Assembly: GCA_022615215.1 (NCBI GenBank)
Contig: JAKEHD010000378.1
Span: 1 to 6,390 of the forward strand
DNA length: 6,390 nucleotides
Direction of reading: 5' to 3'
Origin: Blastocatellia bacterium
GTDB taxonomy: Bacteria; Acidobacteriota; Blastocatellia; UBA7656
The first letter of the stretch is position 1, and every line of letters begins with the position of its first letter. Below the pieces are notes generated by a model, which did no database searches, was not told the DNA's origin, and saw only the letters and a program-made list of their open reading frames with translations. The translations under genes were made by a program, and so were the position numbers. Positions 5,074 to 6,390 of this stretch are shown here, one piece after another.

Positions 5074-5508
5074 ATGAGAGTCTACGAAGTATTGTTTATC
5101 GTCGCTCCGAACACCGAAGAGAGCGATATAGAATCACTCGTCGCTCAGATGAGTGAGGTAGCAACCAACCAGGGTGCCGAGGTCGCCAAGGTAGACCGAA
5201 TGGGCCGCCGACGGCTTGCCTATCCCATACAGAAATTCAACGAAGGCCATTACGTGGTCCTCACTGTGGAGGGCACAGGCGCGGAGATCGCCGAGGTCGA
5301 ACGCCGCATGCGCGTGACCGATGCGATAATCCGTTACCTGACGATCCGCATAGATGAAGACCTCAAACGCGCCGACAAATTCCGCGCCCGCCGCTCCGCG
5401 CGCTCAACGGCCGGAAGCCCTCGTCGCAGCCGAGACGCGAGGGACAGAGATGTCAGGGGCAGAATGGCGGAAGTAGAAGTTACGGAAGAGGAGGGTGAAG
5501 AGCTATGA
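5074..5508 (+). CDS. rpsF: Small ribosomal subunit protein bS6
   Basis: bS6 pairs with bS18 on the platform of the 30S subunit next to 16S rRNA helices 22-23. The core (about 1-96) begins MRVYEVLFIVAP and contains DRMGRRRLAYPIQKFNEGHY (41-60) and RVTDAIIRYLTIRID (80-94), all typical. After the core comes an Arg/Ser-rich basic segment (about 98-130), then an acidic Glu-rich end (132-144). The basic-then-acidic tail makes it 144 residues against about 95-100 for the short form; C-terminal extensions are known in this family. The ATG follows a structured leader and AGGAGG. Its TGA overlaps the rpsR ATG by 4 nt (ATGA), coupling the two partner proteins. Confidence 0.96.
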   Translation: MRVYEVLFIVAPNTEESDIESLVAQMSEVATNQGAEVAKVDRMGRRRLAYPIQKFNEGHYVVLTVEGTGAEIAEVERRMRVTDAIIRYLTIRIDEDLKRADKFRARRSARSTAGSPRRSRDARDRDVRGRMAEVEVTEEEGEEL

Positions 5509-5789
5509 GCAGCGATTCGAGAGATAGAGATAATGACCGACGCGAAGGCAGAGGAGGACGCGGGGGCGGGCGTCGCTACGTTCGCGCGCGAAGATCATGC
5601 CGGTTCTGCGCAGACAAGATAGACTATATCGATTACAAGGACGGCAAGCTCCTGTCGGGCTACATTCCTGAGCGGGGCAAGATATTGCCCCGCAGGATTT
5701 CGGGCACCTGCGCCCCTCACCAGCGAATGCTGGCCACCGCGATCAAGCGGGCGCGCAATGCGGCGATTCTTCCGTTTGCGACCGATTAA
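5505..5789 (+). CDS. rpsR: Small ribosomal subunit protein bS18 (zinc-type)
   Basis: bS18 forms a heterodimer with bS6 on the 30S platform. The 94-residue protein has an Arg/Gly-rich N-terminal extension (about 1-30) and then the conserved core: CRFCADKIDYIDYKDGKLL (32-50), IPERGKILPRRISGTCAPHQ (54-73) and AIKRARNAAILPF (79-91). Cys32, Cys35, Cys69 and His72 are consistent with the zinc-binding form of S18. GGAGGG (5490-5495) lies 9 nt before the ATG, which overlaps the rpsF stop. rplI follows after 20 nt. There is no ssb between rpsF and rpsR, unlike in Firmicutes. Confidence 0.97.
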   Translation: MSSDSRDRDNDRREGRGGRGGGRRYVRARRSCRFCADKIDYIDYKDGKLLSGYIPERGKILPRRISGTCAPHQRMLATAIKRARNAAILPFATD

Positions 5790-5796
5790 CAAGAGC

Positions 5797-5801
5797 GAGG
5801 A
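5797..5801 (+). promoter_or_regulatory. Ribosome binding site that selects the rplI start
   Basis: GAGGA (5797-5801) is 8 nt before ATG at 5810 but 17 nt before the in-frame ATG at 5819, favouring the upstream start even though most L9 proteins begin at the position of the second Met. Confidence 0.5.
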
Positions 5802-5809
5802 TTTTATAA

Positions 5810-6390
5810 ATGGCACACATGGATGTATTACTTCAAGAAGATGTGGAACACCTCGGACGCCGGGGAGAGGTCGTGAAGGTGCGAGCAGGTTACGGCCGGA
5901 ATTATCTGCTGCCGCAGGGTCTGGCTATAAAAGCGACTGCCGGCAACAAGCGAATGATCGAAGAGCAGCGCCGCCTGCTGACAAAACGTGAGACCCGCGA
6001 ACACGCCTCCGCCCAAAGCGAGGCCGAACGTCTCGACGGACTAAGGCTGCGCTTCGACCGGAGAGTCGGCGAGCACGGCATACTTTATGGCTCGGTCACT
6101 GTGCTCGACATAGTTGAAGCTCTCAAAGAACGCGGCATCACCGTAGAGCGTCGCAAGGTGGGTTTGCACGATCATATCAAAGAGGTCGGCGACTACGACG
6201 TTGTGATCAGGCTGCACAGAGAAGTCTCTCCCACTATCAAGGTGCTCGTGCGCCCGGAAGGAGCGCCCGACGAGATCGAAAGCCCGCAGGCGGAGGAAGC
6301 TGCAGTAGCCGCAGCGATTGAATCCGGCGCGGATGAGGAAAAGAGTCTTCCTTTTGATGAGGAAAAGAGTCTTCCTTTTGATGAGGAAAA
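5810..6390 (+). CDS. rplI: Large ribosomal subunit protein bL9 (3' end beyond window)
   Basis: bL9 binds 23S rRNA near the base of the L1 stalk and helps keep reading frame. The N-terminal domain is clear: MDVLLQEDVEHLGRRGEVV (4-22), then KVRAGYGRNYLLPQGLA (23-39), the L9 signature. A connecting helix (about 46-75) and the C-terminal domain, including GILYGSVTVLDIVEAL and ending near IKVLVRP (143-149), follow. Beyond it lies an acidic, Ala-rich tail (about 150-174) and then tandem octapeptide repeats DEEKSLPF (175-182, 183-190 and a partial third), where the window ends. Ordinary L9 is about 150 residues, so this tail is unusual. The ATG at 5810 is chosen for its SD; 5819 is an alternative. 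Third gene of the rpsF-rpsR-rplI unit. Confidence 0.94.
   Translation, partial: MAHMDVLLQEDVEHLGRRGEVVKVRAGYGRNYLLPQGLAIKATAGNKRMIEEQRRLLTKRETREHASAQSEAERLDGLRLRFDRRVGEHGILYGSVTVLDIVEALKERGITVERRKVGLHDHIKEVGDYDVVIRLHREVSPTIKVLVRPEGAPDEIESPQAEEAAVAAAIESGADEEKSLPFDEEKSLPFDEE
6332..6390. repeat. 24-bp in-frame tandem repeat in the rplI tail
   Basis: Two identical 24-bp units (6332-6355, 6356-6379) and the first 11 bp of a third (6380-6390) are visible. Each encodes DEEKSLPF. The array continues past the edge, so copy number is unknown. Identical codons in each copy imply recent expansion. Confidence 0.95.

Noticed and set aside
6332..6390. CRISPR array
   Set aside because: The units are contiguous, have no spacers, and encode an in-frame peptide in rplI.
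1..6390. A novel defence, toxin-antitoxin or biosynthetic system
   Set aside because: All full-size genes are recognisable housekeeping families apart from one CAP-domain protein; no unknown multi-gene unit is present.

Overview
The window reads as a bacterial chromosomal segment rich in housekeeping genes, with moderately high GC and all supported genes on the + strand. The order ispE, tRNA-Gln, prs, rplY (long Ctc/TL5-type L25), pth, rpsF, rpsR, rplI is a widely conserved bacterial neighbourhood. Gene order, protein style (for example the L25 and PRPP synthetase sequences), frequent AUA isoleucine codons and abundant intergenic palindromes together suggest Acidobacteriota, perhaps Blastocatellia. 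That assignment is inference; no marker here proves it.

Layout. Positions 1-107 carry a REP-like inverted repeat pair. Positions 248-841 encode a secreted CAP-domain (SCP/YkwD-like) protein, followed by a 27-codon ORF that overlaps its stop codon. Positions 842-1324 hold no convincing full-size gene. They contain a chain of palindromes and a 114-bp element with 23-nt near-perfect terminal inverted repeats just upstream of ispE. Then come ispE (1325-2209), a spacer with a UUCG hairpin, tRNA-Gln(UUG) (2469-2543), prs from a GTG start (2616-3554), rplY (3654-4313), pth (4329-4913), and the ribosomal cluster rpsF-rpsR-rplI (5074 to the window end). rplI runs off the edge inside a 24-bp tandem repeat.

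How it works together. IspE makes an isoprenoid precursor (MEP pathway) and Prs makes PRPP for nucleotides. L25, Pth, S6, S18, L9 and tRNA-Gln all serve translation. The S6-S18-L9 cluster appears to have its own promoter at the end of pth, then a highly structured 5' leader that is a candidate for S6:S18 autoregulation. prs and rplY are separated by a structured spacer with competing pairings.

No new defence, CRISPR or biosynthetic system is visible. The points most worth following up are the small inverted-repeat element and palindrome cluster before ispE, the rpsF and rplY leaders, and the repeat-expanded L9 tail.
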